A stretch of 64,000 bases of DNA from Hansschlegelia beijingensis. Lineage in GTDB: Bacteria > Pseudomonadota > Alphaproteobacteria > Rhizobiales > Methylopilaceae. The notes under the pieces were generated by a model that saw only the letters and a program-made list of their open reading frames with translations, did not search any database and had not been told where the DNA came from. The stretch lies in NCBI RefSeq assembly GCF_014196425.1, contig NZ_JACIDR010000001.1:1054001-1118000 (forward strand), given 5' to 3'. Shown here piece after piece: positions 38,355 through 47,266 of this stretch. How positions within the stretch are numbered: position 1 is the stretch's first letter; each line of letters opens with the position of its first letter. The position numbers and the translations under genes are program-made.

Positions 38355-40481
38355 ATGTCTGCGTTGAACGCCCTCCGTTGCGGAGTCGCCGTCCTCAGCT
38401 TGCTCGCGGCAGCGCCGCATTCCATCGCCGCCGAGGCGGACGCCGATCCGACATCGACCGCCACATTGTCGTCGGCTGAAATCGTGGTCGCCTATGACAC
38501 GACGACCACCGGCGCCATCTCGTCGAGTTCGCGCTCGGCGCCCAGCGCCAGCGTTTCCGCGAGCGACGTCGCCCAGATCCGCGCCGCGATCGCAGCTTTC
38601 GAGCGCGGCGACGTCGCCGGCGCGCGAGCCCTGCGGAGCACGCTCCGCGACCCGGGCGCAGTCGCGTTGCTCGACTGGCTCGGCATCCGCCTGGCGTCTC
38701 GCCAGATCGGCTTCGCTCAGATCGACGCCTTCTATCGCGGGCACCGCGACTGGCCGATGGCGAGCTGGGTGCGGCGGCGCGCCGAAGAAGCGCTGTGGCT
38801 CGAGAACGTGTCTCCGGCCACGGTGCGTGGCTTCTTCGCCGCCAACGGCCGCCCCGAGCGCGCCGAAGGCAAGCTTGCGCTGGCGCGCGCCCTGCTCGCG
38901 TCCGGCAACAAGGAGGCGGCGGCTTCGATCTCCCGCGAGGCGTGGCGAAACGAAGAGCTCGGCGGCGCCCTCGAGGGGCAGGCCTACGCCGCGTTCTCGA
39001 AGTTCTTCACCGCGGCGGACCATCGCGCCCGCGCCGAGAAGCGCTTCCTGGCCGATGAGGTCGACGCCGGCCTTCGCGCGGCCGCCCGCGCGGGCGGCGC
39101 TTACGTCGCGGTCGCCAAGGCCCGCGCGGCGGTGATCCGCAAGCTGCCGAACGCCGCCGCAGCGCTCGCCGCGGTGCCGAGCTCGGCGCGCTCCGACCCT
39201 GGCTACCTGTTCGCCGTCGCCAAGTTCGAACGACGCGCCGAACGGCCCCGCGAGGCCGCGGCGGCGCTCGCCAAGGCGCCCCGCGGCGGCGCCGCGCTCG
39301 TCGATCCCGACGCGTGGTCCGTCGAGCGCCGCGTCGTGGCGCGCGACCTGCTCGACGCCGGCGACGCCCGGGGGGCCTACGCGGTCCTCGTGCGCGACGA
39401 GCCCGCGTCCGACACCGACAAGGTCGAGTCGCACATGCTTGCGGGGTTCATCGCGCTCCGCGCGATGGGCGACGGAAAGACCGCGCACCGCCATTTCTCC
39501 ACCGTCCTGAGCGAGGCCACGATTCCCGGCACCGCCTCGCGGGCCCTGTATTGGCAAGGGCGCTCGCTCGAGGCGCTGGGCGACCTGCGCTCCGCGCGCG
39601 TCGCCTACGAGAAGGCCGCTCGCCATGTGACGAGCTACTACGGCCAGGTCGCACGAGCCCGTATCGGGCTGCAGGATCTGCCGATCCGGTCTCTGCCGAA
39701 CCCCACCGCCACGGATCGCGCCACCTTCGGCGCCAGGCTCTCGGTTCGTGCGATCGACCTTCTGTACCGCGCCGACCAGAAGGAACTGGCGCTGCCGCTG
39801 GTCGGGGCGCTCGCCGGGGACCTCAAGACGCCAGGCGAAGTCGTGCTGCTCGGCGCCCTGACCCAGCGCTACAAGGATCCTCGCGCGACGCTCGTCGTCG
39901 GCAAGGCCGGACTGAACAACGGCTTCGCGGTCGACGCTCTCGCCTATCCGACCGGCGGGATTCCTCGCTTCCAGCCGGTGCCGGGCTCGATCGAGGCGCC
40001 CGTGGTGCACGCGATCGCGCGCCAGGAGAGCGCCTTCAATCCCAAGGCCGTGAGCCACGCCAATGCGCGCGGGCTGCTGCAGCTGCTGCCGACGACCGCG
40101 GCCAAGACCGCGCGTAACGCGGGCGTTTCGTTCGACGCGAAACGGCTCACCGCCGACGCCGCGTTCAACGCGCAGCTGGGCGCGGCCCATCTCGGCGAAC
40201 TCGCCCGCAACTACAATGACAGCTACCCGATGGTGTTCGCGGCCTACAACGCAGGGTCCAGCCGGGTCACCCAGTGGATCCAGCGTTATGGCGACCCCCG
40301 GCGGCCCGACACCGACCCGGTGGACTGGGTCGAGCGGATCCCCTTCGCCGAGACGCGCAACTATGTGCAGCGGGTGATGGAGAACACGCAGATCTACCGC
40401 ACGAGGCTGAACGGCCGCACGGCGCTGATGATCGACCGCGACATGGGCCAGCGTCCGGGAGACAGAACGGCGGGCCGCTGA
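38355..40481 (+). CDS. Soluble lytic murein transglycosylase (Slt70-like)
   Basis: A 708-residue periplasmic enzyme with a signal peptide (cleavage near HSIAA). About 480 residues of helical TPR-like superhelix follow, then a C-terminal SLT domain (about 545-690). The catalytic glutamate is in IARQESAFNPKAVSHANARG, with LQLLPTTAAKTAR, AAYNAGSSRVTQW and PFAETRNYVQRVMEN after it. It cleaves glycan strands to 1,6-anhydro ends. The ATG at 38355 is chosen because it begins a proper signal sequence. A strong bidirectional terminator follows the stop. Confidence 0.93.
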   Translation: MSALNALRCGVAVLSLLAAAPHSIAAEADADPTSTATLSSAEIVVAYDTTTTGAISSSSRSAPSASVSASDVAQIRAAIAAFERGDVAGARALRSTLRDPGAVALLDWLGIRLASRQIGFAQIDAFYRGHRDWPMASWVRRRAEEALWLENVSPATVRGFFAANGRPERAEGKLALARALLASGNKEAAASISREAWRNEELGGALEGQAYAAFSKFFTAADHRARAEKRFLADEVDAGLRAAARAGGAYVAVAKARAAVIRKLPNAAAALAAVPSSARSDPGYLFAVAKFERRAERPREAAAALAKAPRGGAALVDPDAWSVERRVVARDLLDAGDARGAYAVLVRDEPASDTDKVESHMLAGFIALRAMGDGKTAHRHFSTVLSEATIPGTASRALYWQGRSLEALGDLRSARVAYEKAARHVTSYYGQVARARIGLQDLPIRSLPNPTATDRATFGARLSVRAIDLLYRADQKELALPLVGALAGDLKTPGEVVLLGALTQRYKDPRATLVVGKAGLNNGFAVDALAYPTGGIPRFQPVPGSIEAPVVHAIARQESAFNPKAVSHANARGLLQLLPTTAAKTARNAGVSFDAKRLTADAAFNAQLGAAHLGELARNYNDSYPMVFAAYNAGSSRVTQWIQRYGDPRRPDTDPVDWVERIPFAETRNYVQRVMENTQIYRTRLNGRTALMIDRDMGQRPGDRTAGR

Positions 40482-40504
40482 GCGGAGCCGGTTCTGCCGC
40501 CACG

Positions 40505-40534
40505 AAAAACGCCCGGCGGATCGCCGGGCGTTTT
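40505..40534. terminator. Bidirectional intrinsic terminator
   Basis: A near-perfect 12-bp GC-rich stem (AAAACGCCCGGC with GCCGGGCGTTTT) sits between converging genes, with A-runs on one side and T-runs on the other. It can serve both the lytic transglycosylase and the OprB-like porin. Confidence 0.9.
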
Positions 40535-40540
40535 GTTTTC

Positions 40541-41908
40541 CTAGAACGCCACCTGCGTCCGGAAGCCGATCACCTTGGCGTCCCTCAGCCGCCGGTTCGG
40601 CCGGTTCGGGTCCGGATCGCCCCCGCCGGGGCGGACGATGTACTGGAAGTAGGGCTGGAGGTTCAGCCAGCCGGTGACCTTCGCCTGGTATGAAGCCTCG
40701 ATCGCGATCTCCGAGGAGCGCACCGGGCCGCCCGCAGCCCGGTCAGCCCGCTGCGCGTCCTTGCTGATGTGGGCGTAGCCGACCGCGACGCCGAAGACGT
40801 CGTCCGGACGTCCGGGCGTGAAGCCCTTCGCGTTGAAGCCGCCGTCGAAATAGTAGTCGATCAGGTTACGGTCGCTGTGCGGCGCCACGACGGCCCGGGC
40901 GAAGACCGAAAGGCTCTGGGCCGGACCGGCAGGCGTCGGGTTCTTGAGGTCCGCGACCTCGCCCCCGGACTGCCAGAGAGTCTGGTCGATCACGCCATAG
41001 AGCGCATAGGAGCCCCTGTGCCGGATCGGCGCGCCCGCCCCGTCCACCCGTCGCAGATCGTCGAAGTGCAGCGAGTTGTACCAGGCGCCGACCTTGTAGG
41101 TGCCGGGCAAGCCGGAGATCTCCGCCTTGTAGATCGCCTCGCCGATCGCGAACGCGCCGTCGTTCACCGGGAAATCGAGATTGTGCTTGTTGACCTTGTC
41201 GCGGCCGGCCGGATCGCCGTTGAAGAGGCCTGCCTGAACGCTGAACGCGTCCGTGAAGGCGTAGGATGCGTAGACGCCAGGCGTCGGCACGGGATAGGCC
41301 GGCCCGCCGCTGTAGAGGTCGACGCCGTTCAGCCCCGGCCAGCCGAAGCTCGAGTTCACGAACAACGACGCGGTGTCGCTGGTGATGAAGTCGCTGTCGG
41401 CAGCGAGCTGGCCGACCTTGAAGACGAGTTTGTCGTCCAGGAGCGTCTGCTTGAGATAGACCTCGCCCAGCAGATTGGCGTGCGGGTACTCGATGTTTGA
41501 GATGCCCAGCAGGTTGCCGGTTTCGTTGGCCGTGATGCCCTGTCCGCGGATGAAATAGGCGCCGGCGTAGAACTCGCCCCCGGTCCACCCGACGAGCTTC
41601 TCGAGATCGAGCGTCAGGCCGAGCTGGAGGAGGCCCGTGAAGCCTTTGCCCTTCTTCAGCCCGCCGCCGAGGTTGTAGGAAGAATCCGCGGTCAGATCGA
41701 TGTCGACCTCGACCCCGGCCTCCCGCAGCTTGCTCCGCGCGCCGCCCCAGTCACCGGTAAGCTTCTCGCGCTCCAGAAGGTCGCCGGTCAGCTGCGGCGG
41801 AGCGTCTTCGGCCGCGAGCGCGGACGGCGCGGAGAGCGCGCCGTAGCAAAGGACCGAGGCGGATAGGCCGAGCGCCAGCCTGAGGCGGGGTGAGATCGCA
41901 GAAGTCAT
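40541..41908 (-). CDS. OprB-family carbohydrate-selective porin
   Basis: A 455-residue outer membrane protein. The signal peptide ends around SALAAEDAPP. The OprB signature begins at LTGDWGGARSKLREAGVEVD and continues through DLTADSSYNLGGGLKKG, EFYAGAYFIRGQGITA and FVNSSFGWPGLNG. The chain ends in QVAF with a terminal Phe, as required for BAM assembly. Members pass sugars or other small polar solutes; selectivity cannot be read from sequence. It shares a terminator with the Slt gene. A candidate promoter is seen about 165 bp upstream of the start codon. Confidence 0.93.
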   Translation of the reverse strand: MTSAISPRLRLALGLSASVLCYGALSAPSALAAEDAPPQLTGDLLEREKLTGDWGGARSKLREAGVEVDIDLTADSSYNLGGGLKKGKGFTGLLQLGLTLDLEKLVGWTGGEFYAGAYFIRGQGITANETGNLLGISNIEYPHANLLGEVYLKQTLLDDKLVFKVGQLAADSDFITSDTASLFVNSSFGWPGLNGVDLYSGGPAYPVPTPGVYASYAFTDAFSVQAGLFNGDPAGRDKVNKHNLDFPVNDGAFAIGEAIYKAEISGLPGTYKVGAWYNSLHFDDLRRVDGAGAPIRHRGSYALYGVIDQTLWQSGGEVADLKNPTPAGPAQSLSVFARAVVAPHSDRNLIDYYFDGGFNAKGFTPGRPDDVFGVAVGYAHISKDAQRADRAAGGPVRSSEIAIEASYQAKVTGWLNLQPYFQYIVRPGGGDPDPNRPNRRLRDAKVIGFRTQVAF

Positions 41909-42074
41909 AGGTCTATGTCCACCGCTGCGCGACGTCCCAGGTGAAAATCGGGGAGTCCTGCTGCGGCCCCCGTCTTGAACCGCTAGACGGCACGCTAGAC
42001 GCCGATCCGCAGCTAAACAACGACGTGGCTGGCGAAAGGACAGTCCTGAGGCGCTTTGCGATCGCTCCGTCGCG

Positions 42075-42102
42075 AATATACAACATCGGAGCGTTCTTTA
42101 AA
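42075..42102 (-). promoter_or_regulatory. Putative promoter of the OprB-like porin gene
   Basis: On the minus strand TTTAAA and TATATT are separated by 16 nt inside a short AT-rich island that stands out in this GC-rich window. It would give a leader of about 160 nt before the porin start. No operator repeats are visible. Confidence 0.4.
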
Positions 42103-42136
42103 TTTATACTGACTCTAAACCGCAGCGGCCTTGGGT

Positions 42137-42171
42137 CTAAACGAAAACGGCCCCGCCGAAGCGGGGCCGTT
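42137..42171 (-). terminator. Intrinsic terminator of the porin gene
   Basis: An 11-bp perfect stem (AACGGCCCCGC with GCGGGGCCGTT) with a four-base loop, followed on the minus strand by TTTTCGTTT. It lies 24 bp after the porin stop codon. Confidence 0.9.
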
Positions 42172-42194
42172 CAAGTCGTGGTCAGATAGTTGGA

Positions 42195-43472
42195 TCAGAA
42201 GTCGCGCTGGACGCGGAAGCGGCCGATGACTTCGTCCGTGTCGCGGAGGTTGTAGGTCGACGAACGCTTGGTGACCTTCACGTAGTTCACTTCCGCGCCG
42301 ATATCGAGCTTCTTCACCGGGCTCCAGATCAGGTTGCCGGTGAGGGTGTAGGCGGCCCAATCGTTGCCAGCGCTCTTCACGTTGACGTCGATGTAGCTGC
42401 CCTGGACGGACGAGCGCCACTTCGGATCCCAGTAGTGCAGCAGGCCGAGGTTGAAGGCGTAGGCCTCGGTCTTGCGGATCTTGCCGCCGGCACCGACCTC
42501 GAAGTCGACGAGACGGTTGGCGCGCTCGATGTTCTGGGTGTTGGCGATGCCCTGCACTTCGTCGCCCGAGGTGCCGAAGCCGAGGTAGGACAGGGAGCCC
42601 GAGGAGTAGCCCGCCGAACCCCAGATGTAGTCGCCCTTGGCGAGAGCCGGCAGGTTGATCTTGACGCCGACCATGCCGCCATAGCCCCAGGCGGTGTCGC
42701 GGTTGGTCAGGACAGCGGGAACGCCGCCGGTCTGCTCGGTCGTGATGTTGTGAGCGAAGCCGGACAGCTGCGCCTCGCCCCAGCCCTGCTGGACGCGCAG
42801 GTTGCCGACGATGTCGGGGTACTTCTGCTCGTTGTAGTTCGGGGTCACGAAGCCCGGCTGGCCCGGGGTGGTCGCGATGGCGCGACGAGCGGTGCCATCT
42901 TCGATCGCGATGCTGGCCGAGAAGCCGGGGGCGAACTCAACCGTGTAGCCGATCAGGGCGAGGGTGCGGTCGGAGACGTAGGGGTTGGCGAAAGTCGCGT
43001 AGGGCTTGAAGTCCCAGAAGGAGTCCGTGAGACCCGCGGTCAGGCCCGCGAACTGCACGAAGGCCTTGTCGAACAGGGCGTCGTCGCCGTTGATGTCGCT
43101 CTGCGCCACGGCGTTGTTGCCGCCGGACTGACGCTGGAACTGGGCGCGGATGTAGGTGCGGAGCGTGCCGTACTCGGTGTCGGTGCGGGCGTCGAACCAG
43201 AGGCGGGCGCGGGCGCGGAAGCCGGTGTTGTTGTTCGGCTTGGTCCCAGCGATGGTCCTGCTGACCTCGCCTGCCGAGAAGTCCAAGCGGGCGAAGCCGC
43301 CAATCTGGAGGCAGGTCTCGCTGCCGGGGATGTAGAAGAAGCCCGCGCCGTAGGCGTCGCAGACCTTCACGTACTCGACGGGCTCAGCGCCCGGAAGATC
43401 GGCGGCCTGCGCCCCCGAGAGCGCCACGAAGGCAGCAGCGGAGCCCAGCGCCAGGCTCTTGACCAATTTCAT
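42195..43472 (-). CDS. Porin (porin_2 family, Omp2b-like)
   Basis: A 425-residue general porin. A signal peptide ends at AQAADLP. The family-defining segment VKVCDAYGAGFFYIPGSETC, with two cysteines, is followed by LQIGGFARLDF and repeated amphipathic strands (FRARARLWFDARTDTEYGTLR), and the chain ends in VQRDF. This is the alphaproteobacterial 16-strand porin family. A GGAGG ribosome site lies just before the ATG. High expression is likely from the strong terminator and ribosome site, though this is inference. It is monocistronic. Confidence 0.95.
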   Translation of the reverse strand: MKLVKSLALGSAAAFVALSGAQAADLPGAEPVEYVKVCDAYGAGFFYIPGSETCLQIGGFARLDFSAGEVSRTIAGTKPNNNTGFRARARLWFDARTDTEYGTLRTYIRAQFQRQSGGNNAVAQSDINGDDALFDKAFVQFAGLTAGLTDSFWDFKPYATFANPYVSDRTLALIGYTVEFAPGFSASIAIEDGTARRAIATTPGQPGFVTPNYNEQKYPDIVGNLRVQQGWGEAQLSGFAHNITTEQTGGVPAVLTNRDTAWGYGGMVGVKINLPALAKGDYIWGSAGYSSGSLSYLGFGTSGDEVQGIANTQNIERANRLVDFEVGAGGKIRKTEAYAFNLGLLHYWDPKWRSSVQGSYIDVNVKSAGNDWAAYTLTGNLIWSPVKKLDIGAEVNYVKVTKRSSTYNLRDTDEVIGRFRVQRDF

Positions 43473-43861
43473 TGTTGTCCTCCAACCCCCGAGATCGACA
43501 GCTTCAGGCGTCGGCCCTCGGGCCGAACGTTGACATCAGAAGACCGCCGACCCCCGACGATCACCCCGCGACGACCGAACCGGCGCCGCAAACTGACCAT
43601 ATGCGTGGCGTTGATGTGCGCAAGCGCGAACGCGATTGTGGCCGACCTGTGGACGGGCTTTGCTTAACCCTGTGACTGGAATGCCACGAGTATCGCGGCG
43701 GCCGGGCGTTTAACGGGGTCGTCGGCGGGTTGAATTCATGGAGCGGTCTGTCAAAGCGCCGATTCCTTCGCCGGCTCCTGCGAATCGTGGGTCCGCTTGA
43801 CCTTGCCGGAGCCGCGTGAGCACGCTCGCCTCACCTTTCCAAGCCGACCGAGTTTCGCCTG
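43473..43861. other. Intergenic region between porin and aminotransferase genes
   Basis: A 389-bp divergent intergenic region. It must hold the porin promoter and 5' leader on the minus strand and the aminotransferase promoter on the plus strand. I found no convincing -35/-10 pair, no repeat and no open frame with a ribosome site. Confidence 0.5.
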
Positions 43862-45205
43862 ATGCCTACCTCCAATGTCGCCGCTTTCCGCCCTGCCGCG
43901 ACCAACAACCTCGACGCGTTCTGGATGCCGTTCACCGCGAACCGGCAGTTCAAGGATGCGCCGCGCATGCTCGTGTCCGCGCGGGACATGCATTACGTGG
44001 CCGCCGACGGGCGGAAGATCCTCGACGGCACCGCCGGGCTCTGGTGCGTGAACGCCGGCCATGGTCGGCCGAAGATCGTCGAAGCGGTTCAGAGGCAGGT
44101 CGCGGAGCTCGACTACGCGCCGGCGTTCCAGATGGGTCATCCCAAGGCGTTCGAGTTCGCGAGCCGCCTGGCGGCGCTCGCCCCGGCTGGCCTCGACCAT
44201 GTCTTCTTCGCGAACTCAGGCTCGGAGGCCGTGGATACTGCCCTGAAGATCGCCCTCGCCTACCACCGGGCGCGGGGCGAGGGCCAGAGAGTGCGGCTGA
44301 TCGGTCGCGAGCGCGGCTATCACGGCGTGGGATTCGGCGGCATCTCGGTCGGCGGAATGGTGGCCAATCGAAGGACCTTCGGCCTCGGGCTCCCCGGCGT
44401 CGACCACCTGCGCCACACGCATGATCCGGCGCGCAACGCGTTCACCCGCGGCCTGCCGGAGCATGGCGCGGAACTCGCGGACGATCTCGAGCGTCTCGTG
44501 GCGCTCCATGGCGCGGAGACGATCGCGGCGGTGATCGTGGAGCCCCTGGCGGGCTCGACCGGCGTCCTGCTGCCGCCGCAGGGCTATCTCGAGCGCCTGC
44601 GAGCGATCTGCGACCGCCACGGAATCCTGCTGATCTTCGACGAGGTCATCACGGGCTTCGGCCGCCTCGGCGCGCCCTTCGCTTCGGACCGCTTCGGCGT
44701 GACGCCCGACATCATGACCACCGCCAAGGGGGTGACGAACGGGGTCGTGCCCATGGGCGCGGTCTTAGCGTCGGAGGCGATCTACAAGGCCTTCATGTCC
44801 GGGCCGGAGCACATGATCGAGCTGTTCCACGGCTACACCTATTCGGGGCATCCGCTCGCCTGCGCCGCGGGGCTCGCCACGCTCGACACCTATCAGGAGG
44901 AAGGGCTCCTCACCCGCGCGGCGCGCATGGAGAAGCAGCTCGAGGATGCGGCTTTCGCGCTGCAGGACCTTCCGCACGTCATCGACATCCGCGCCATCGG
45001 CCTCGTGGCGGCCATCGAGCTTGAGCCGATCGAAGGAGAGCCGAGCCGGCGCGCCTTCTCGGCCTTCCTGAAGGCGTTCGAGAAGGGGCTGATGATCCGC
45101 ACGACAGGCGACATCATCGCCTTGTCGCCGCCGCTCATCGTGTCCGAGGCGCAGATTGACGAGATGTTCGGCACGCTGGCCGACGTGCTCCGCGAGATCG
45201 GCTGA
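43862..45205 (+). CDS. Omega-amino acid:pyruvate aminotransferase (class III)
   Basis: A 447-residue PLP enzyme, probably transferring the amino group of beta-alanine or similar omega-amines to pyruvate. The N-terminal DAFWMPFTANRQFKDAPRM is typical of the omega-APT subgroup. FANSGSEAVDTALKIALAYH, LLIFDEVITGFGRLG, the PLP-lysine motif TTAKGVTNGVVPMGA and GYTYSGHPLACAA complete the class III signature. The start at ATG 43862 gives the normal length. A small membrane protein gene follows 5 bp after its stop. The substrate is inferred, not proven. Confidence 0.9.
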   Translation: MPTSNVAAFRPAATNNLDAFWMPFTANRQFKDAPRMLVSARDMHYVAADGRKILDGTAGLWCVNAGHGRPKIVEAVQRQVAELDYAPAFQMGHPKAFEFASRLAALAPAGLDHVFFANSGSEAVDTALKIALAYHRARGEGQRVRLIGRERGYHGVGFGGISVGGMVANRRTFGLGLPGVDHLRHTHDPARNAFTRGLPEHGAELADDLERLVALHGAETIAAVIVEPLAGSTGVLLPPQGYLERLRAICDRHGILLIFDEVITGFGRLGAPFASDRFGVTPDIMTTAKGVTNGVVPMGAVLASEAIYKAFMSGPEHMIELFHGYTYSGHPLACAAGLATLDTYQEEGLLTRAARMEKQLEDAAFALQDLPHVIDIRAIGLVAAIELEPIEGEPSRRAFSAFLKAFEKGLMIRTTGDIIALSPPLIVSEAQIDEMFGTLADVLREIG

Positions 45206-45210
45206 GCGTC

Positions 45211-45555
45211 ATGTCCGCCGATCGCCCCGTCGGACGCGCCGCCTTTCTCGGCGGCCTGCTCGCCTTCATCACACTCATCGAACTGTCCGTGGTCGGACTG
45301 GGCCATGCCCGCAGCCTGCGCGGCGACGCCAACATCCAGTACTGGGCAGTGGTGGCGATCGTCGTCGCCGCTGCTGCGACGGTCCTCTTCAATCTGGCGC
45401 GTACGCCGGCTGCGACGAAGACCGGCGAATTGGTGCGCCGCGTGGCCGTGCCTGTCGCCGCGATAGGGCTGGCGATCTTCCTGTGGGAGACCGTGGCGCT
45501 CGGCGTCGGCGCTTCGTCGTCGCCGCTGGAGCTCATCGCCGGGGCGTTCCGCTGA
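45211..45555 (+). CDS. Small hypothetical membrane protein
   Basis: A 114-residue protein with three predicted membrane helices (AAFLGGLLAFITLIELSVVGL; YWAVVAIVVAAAATVLFNLA; VAVPVAAIGLAIFLWETVAL). I do not recognise a family. It starts 5 bp after the aminotransferase stop, so it is probably in the same transcript. It ends about 45 bp before the cobalamin riboswitch, so it is outside that regulated unit. No metal-binding or catalytic motif is visible, though helix I contains a Glu (LIELS) and the last helix a Glu (WETVA) that would sit within the bilayer. Confidence 0.7.
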   Translation: MSADRPVGRAAFLGGLLAFITLIELSVVGLGHARSLRGDANIQYWAVVAIVVAAAATVLFNLARTPAATKTGELVRRVAVPVAAIGLAIFLWETVALGVGASSSPLELIAGAFR

Positions 45556-45599
45556 GCCTTCTGCTGATTGTGACGCGACGTCCCGTCTGCTACGGTGAT

Positions 45600-45791
45600 G
45601 CGTTCGTCACGGTTCCCGGAAGGGACTGAAAGGGAATCCGGTGGGAGGCGCGAGCCTCGAGTCCGGAGCTGCCCCCGCAACTGTGAGCGGCGAGCGGCGC
45701 GCCAAATCGAGGCCACTGGACCTATGGTCCGGGAAGGCCGGCGCACCGCAGCGACCCGCGAGCCAGGAGACCTGCCGGAGACGAAGAACGC
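45600..45791 (+). promoter_or_regulatory. Cobalamin (adenosylcobalamin-type) riboswitch
   Basis: The aptamer carries the B12-riboswitch landmarks in order: GGTTCCCGGAAGGGACTGAA, GGGAATCCGGTG, AGTCCGGAGCTGCCCCCGCA followed by ACTGTGAGCGG, the GCCACTGG box, GGGAAGGCCGG, and GAGCCAGGAGACCTGCC. The outer stem GCGTTC (45600-45605) pairs with GAACGC (45786-45791). A hairpin GCCCTC/GAGGGC (45796-45812) sits immediately before the cbtB ribosome site (GAGAGG), so control is probably at translation start. It would lower expression of cbtB and the genes after it when B12 is plentiful. A TTGTGA-17 nt-TACGGT promoter-like pair lies at 45568-45596 but would start transcription very close to the stem. Confidence 0.96.
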
Positions 45792-45824
45792 CAGCGCCCT
45801 CGGTGGGAGGGCAAGAGAGGCTCT

Positions 45825-46010
45825 ATGTCGAACGCCACTTCCCTGCCCCGGTCCTCCGCGGCAGGTCTCGTCCAGGCCCGCGCGCTTCCGATCGTGTCCG
45901 CCATGCTGCTCGGCGTCATGCTGATCGCCGGCACGGGCTTCGTCTCGATCTCGGCGGTCCACAACGCCGCGCACGATCAGCGCCACGCCATCGGCTTCCC
46001 CTGCCACTGA
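45825..46010 (+). CDS. cbtB: Cobalt transporter subunit CbtB
   Basis: A 61-residue protein with one membrane helix (about 22-44, IVSAMLLGVMLIAGTGFVS) and a C-terminal metal-binding tail HNAAHDQRHAIGFPCH, the hallmark of CbtB. It is thought to act with CbtA in cobalt uptake. It is the first gene after the riboswitch; an AGAGG ribosome site lies directly downstream of the regulatory hairpin. cbtA begins 10 bp after its stop. Confidence 0.93.
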   Translation: MSNATSLPRSSAAGLVQARALPIVSAMLLGVMLIAGTGFVSISAVHNAAHDQRHAIGFPCH

Positions 46011-46020
46011 GGGAAGTCAC

Positions 46021-46719
46021 GTGCACATCTTCCGGAACATCGTCTTCGTGGCGGCCATCGTCGGGCTCGCCGCGGGTCTGGTGCTGACTGCGATTCAGCA
46101 GTTCGGCACGCAACCGCTCATCGTGAAGGCCGAGGTGGTCGAGCAGCAGCGCGAGGCGGCCGCGGAAGCGCAGCCGCACGAGCACGCGGCGGGCGACCAC
46201 CATCACGAGGAAGGGGCCTGGGAGCCCGCCGACGGCGCCGAGCGCTTCGGCTGGACCCTGGTGGCCAATATCCTGAGCGGAGTCGGCTTCGCGCTGCTGC
46301 TGTTGTCCGCGAGCGAACTGAAGGGCGGGCTGAAGTCGTGGCGCGAGGGGCTCCTCTGGGGCCTAGCGGGTTTCGCGGTCTTCACCCTCGCGCCGAGCGT
46401 GGGGTTGCCCCCTCAGGCTCCCGGCGTCGAGGGCGCGCCCGTGCTCGACCGCCAGATCTGGTGGGTGGCGACGGCGGCCGCGACCGCGATCGGTCTCGCG
46501 CTGATCGCCTATGGCCGTTCGCCTCTCGCGGCTGTGGCCGCTGTGGCGCTCATCGCCGCGCCGCACATCATCGGGGCGCCGCAGCCCACGGAGCCTCCCG
46601 CGATCCCGCACGACCTCGCGCATGGGTTCGTGGTCGCCGTGACCGTCACGGGCTTCCTGTTCTGGGCGACCCTCGGAGCGCTCGCGGGCGCCTTGCGGCC
46701 GCGCTTCTCGGACGCCTGA
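46021..46719 (+). CDS. cbtA: Cobalt transporter subunit CbtA
   Basis: A 232-residue inner-membrane protein with about five or six helices. It begins with GTG and MHIFRNIVFVAAIVGLAAGL, as in the family. A His/Glu-rich loop (HEHAAGDHHHEEG, His at about 53, 55, 60-62) lies between the first two helices and could collect Co2+. GFALLLLSASELKGG, the FAVFTLAPSVGLPPQAPG loop and HDLAHGFVVAVTVTGFLFWA are CbtA features. CbtA/CbtB are predicted secondary cobalt importers found next to B12 genes in alphaproteobacteria and others; the mechanism is not well established. Confidence 0.92.
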   Translation: MHIFRNIVFVAAIVGLAAGLVLTAIQQFGTQPLIVKAEVVEQQREAAAEAQPHEHAAGDHHHEEGAWEPADGAERFGWTLVANILSGVGFALLLLSASELKGGLKSWREGLLWGLAGFAVFTLAPSVGLPPQAPGVEGAPVLDRQIWWVATAAATAIGLALIAYGRSPLAAVAAVALIAAPHIIGAPQPTEPPAIPHDLAHGFVVAVTVTGFLFWATLGALAGALRPRFSDA

Positions 46720-46726
46720 GGCGCAG

Positions 46727-47266
46727 ATGACCGCGCCCGCCCTGCGCGGGGTCACGCTCATCCTCGGCGGCGCCCGCTCAGGCAAAAGCCGCTTTGCTGA
46801 AGAGCTGGTCGAGGCGACTGGCTTCGACCGCCTCTATGTCGCGACCGCCGCTGCTTATGACGAGGAGATGGCCGTCCGGATCGCCGAGCACAAAGCGCGG
46901 CGGGCCGGGTGGCGCACGGTGGAGGCCCAGCGTGGGCTCGCCGCGGTGCTCAGGACCGAGTCGGGGCCGGAGCGGGCGATCCTCGTCGATTGCCTGACCC
47001 TGTGGCTCAGCAATCTGTTGCTCGCCGGCGTCGAGCCGGCGGGGGAGGTCGAAGGACTGCTCGAGGCCCTGCGCGCCGCGCGGGGGCCCGTGGTTCTCGT
47101 CTCAAACGAGGTCGGCTTCGGGATCGTGCCCGACAACGCCCTCGCCCGTGCATTCCGTGACCATCAGGGCCGGCTGAACCAGCGTGTCGCCGCCCTCGCA
47201 GACCGTGTGACCCTCGTCGCCGCCGGCTTGCCTCTTGACCTCAAGCTCCCGAAGGAGCCGCAATGA
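46727..47266 (+). CDS. cobP: Bifunctional adenosylcobinamide kinase / adenosylcobinamide-phosphate guanylyltransferase
   Basis: A 179-residue enzyme (CobP, called CobU in enterics) that phosphorylates adenosylcobinamide and then adds GMP to give AdoCbi-GDP. The P-loop LILGGARSGKSRFAEELVE, the nucleotide-binding segment VDCLTLWLSNLLLAG, and VSNEVGFGIVPDNALARAFRD are diagnostic. It follows cbtA by 7 bp and overlaps cobW by ATGA, showing that uptake and assembly genes are in one transcript. Confidence 0.95.
   Translation: MTAPALRGVTLILGGARSGKSRFAEELVEATGFDRLYVATAAAYDEEMAVRIAEHKARRAGWRTVEAQRGLAAVLRTESGPERAILVDCLTLWLSNLLLAGVEPAGEVEGLLEALRAARGPVVLVSNEVGFGIVPDNALARAFRDHQGRLNQRVAALADRVTLVAAGLPLDLKLPKEPQ

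Noticed and set aside
38277-40190. 637-residue open frame on the minus strand opposite the lytic transglycosylase gene
   Set aside because: It is the complement of a well-supported SLT gene; its translation is Arg/Gly/Ala-rich with no family motif. Long antisense frames are expected at this GC content.
41941-42189. 82-residue plus-strand open frame between the two porin genes
   Set aside because: It crosses the AT-rich promoter island and the strong porin terminator hairpin, and has no ribosome site or recognisable sequence.
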